Assembly (NCBI RefSeq): GCF_001039355.2
Contig: NW_019775658.1
Span: 779,502-843,501 of the forward strand
Source of the DNA: Lingula anatina
Lineage: Eukaryota; Brachiopoda; Lingulata; Lingulida; Lingulidae
Reading direction: 5' to 3'
Length of the DNA: 64,000 bases
The notes beneath the pieces were generated by a model, which searched no databases, was not told the origin of the DNA, and saw only the letters and a list, made by a program, of their open reading frames with translations. Below, piece after piece: positions 62,734-64,000 of this stretch (positions within the stretch are counted from its first letter, which is position 1; each line of letters opens with the position of its first letter). The position numbers were made by a program, and so were the translations under genes.

Positions 62734-64000
62734 TTATCCAGCTGCCTTGATTTTCATTGTTCCTTGTTTCAGCAGGCAACCAGTATCACAATTAACACCC
62801 GTAATCCCGGCATATTTGAAGCATCGGGCTGGGAAGGTGGTACATGTCGGATCATCAGGGTACCATGCAGTAAGGACGGCGTCTGCACAGTGGTAAAACC
62901 ACCATCCACCTTGGTACAAAATTGCACAGTTTTGTCCACTGCGGTCATTGTCTCTGTCGTGTGTGGTAAACTGATGGTCGTAATGATTTATCATACTATC
63001 TTCAGATACGTTGCCAACGAAGCTAGTATCGTTTAGATATAATGTGTAGTTGTCACTTTCAGGGGACAAATAAAAGTCATCGTACTCAACCCAGTAGGAG
63101 TTGTTGTCATAGGAATCGAGTTCAAATCTTAGTTTGTACGTTTTATTGTAGGTCATAAGGTGGACAATCTCATTTCCAAGCCAGTGGTCACCGGAAATGT
63201 CTCCAAATCCATCTCGGTACTCTGCCCAAGTACGGTTAAATGACAGCTCAGGTCCAGTGCGTCTGTGGATTACAGTCCAGCCATCTTCACACCACATAAA
63301 ACGAACTTTACCATGGTCGGAATCAGGGTCTCTGATCGCTGTCACACCTTGAAAAATATATATGACATAATGATATTCGTAATTGTCCTACACAGGCTCC
63401 CTGCATTACAGGACCAATTCCTGTCACCTTTTTTATTTTTAAATATCCACATGTTTGCCCGTTTGGACACATTTGACTGACTTTTTAGCTTTATAAGATG
63501 GCAACAAATATGTTTTAGGGCATAAATATTTATATTATCTCCAACACGCCATATTGTATTGCACACCGTTACCTACCTTTAGGATAATCTGACTTGTCAC
63601 TGCAGTTTGCAAACACCTATCAAAAAAAAAAAAAAAAAGAAAAAAACACACACTTACCACGTCATCGAATATGATACAGGTAGTTGTATAATTACAGTGA
63701 ATGCAGATAAAAAGACCTTTGATGCACAGGCGAAACACATTTCACACCTGTTCTAAGCGTTGAGGCTTTGTTATATATTCTTCAATTCTTCAAACATATA
63801 CTGTCACGTCAAAAGCCTTAACTTAAGATATATTACAGCAAATGGAAAGAAAGATAGATACAAAGATAGTTAGGTAGATATGCGTTACATGCAAAGTTAA
63901 AAATGTTTTATGTGACCAAATCAAAATGATGAAATACCTTAGCATAATACTTCATTCCTGTCTCAGAAATTGAGCTGTTTGGAAAAGTATTCGTTTCTCC
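62734..64000 (-). CDS. PAN/apple-fibrinogen-domain lectin H, 5' end outside window
   Basis: Visible exons: the end of the PAN exon (63938-64000, ending SSISETGMKYYAK), the micro-exon 63577-63616 (VFANCSDKSDYPK) and the FReD exon 62734-63347. The signal exon and most of PAN lie past the window edge. The FReD has VTAIRDPDSDHGKVRFMWC, WTVIHRR, TTHDRDND, NCAILYQGGWWFYHC, a loop with TCTTFPARCFKY, VNCDTGCLLKQG and ends MKIKAAG. The pocket half is closest to D. The donor of the micro-exon could be read in two places (GTAGGTAA); I chose the one that keeps the 40-nt length and the reading frame. Confidence 0.85.

Overview
The window looks like nuclear DNA of a marine invertebrate, most likely a deuterostome (hemichordate or echinoderm, possibly a cephalochordate). 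The grounds are AT-rich sequence with many short introns, abundant microsatellites and small inverted-repeat elements, a choice-of-anchor I / MSP130-type biomineralisation-family gene, and a large family of fibrinogen-related lectins. The species cannot be fixed from sequence alone. There is no bacterial-style operon, tRNA, rRNA or CRISPR array that I can see. Gene models below were built by hand from reading frames, GT/AG splice sites and codon-phase agreement, so they are predictions.

Layout. (1) 249-3617, plus strand: the last seven visible coding exons of an MSP130-like (choice-of-anchor I) protein ending in a GPI-type hydrophobic tail; its 5' part lies outside the window. (2) About 3.8-20.8 kb: a long stretch with no gene I can support, holding microsatellites, a 166-bp inverted-repeat element with a perfect 5-bp target duplication, and another inverted-repeat element. 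(3) 20815-23236, plus: a three-exon Ly6/uPAR (three-finger) protein with a membrane tail. (4) 26660-32212, minus, tail-to-tail with the previous gene: a six-exon membrane-anchored protein with an uncommon order, signal peptide, partial EGF, two CCP/sushi domains, a Ly6/uPAR domain and a GPI-type tail. (5) 34036-64000, minus: a head-to-tail tandem array of eight genes (named A to H here, in order of coordinate; H runs off the window). All share one exon plan: a 40-nt signal-peptide coding segment, a 281-nt PAN/apple exon, a 40-nt micro-exon carrying the first fibrinogen-domain cysteine, and a last exon of about 611-620 nt with the fibrinogen-related domain (FReD).

The array is the most interesting part. 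The first 200 nt of the FReD exon are almost identical in every copy (204 nt are identical between D and E), while the C-terminal pocket region varies strongly, including paired gain or loss of two loop cysteines. Genes F and G carry E-type 5' exons and introns joined to a C-type FReD 3' half, so they look like products of recombination or conversion inside that conserved block. Four orphan signal-peptide exons, two of them with decayed PAN exons, sit between genes E, F, G and H; they could be relics or alternative first exons. A single ambiguous base at 56029 lies exactly where two of these modules are joined and may mark an assembly stitch.

Functionally, all the recognisable proteins look secreted or surface-anchored. 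The PAN-FReD proteins are probably soluble lectins of innate immunity (inference from family), and the CCP/Ly6 protein could be a surface regulator or receptor, but nothing in the sequence proves a joint pathway.
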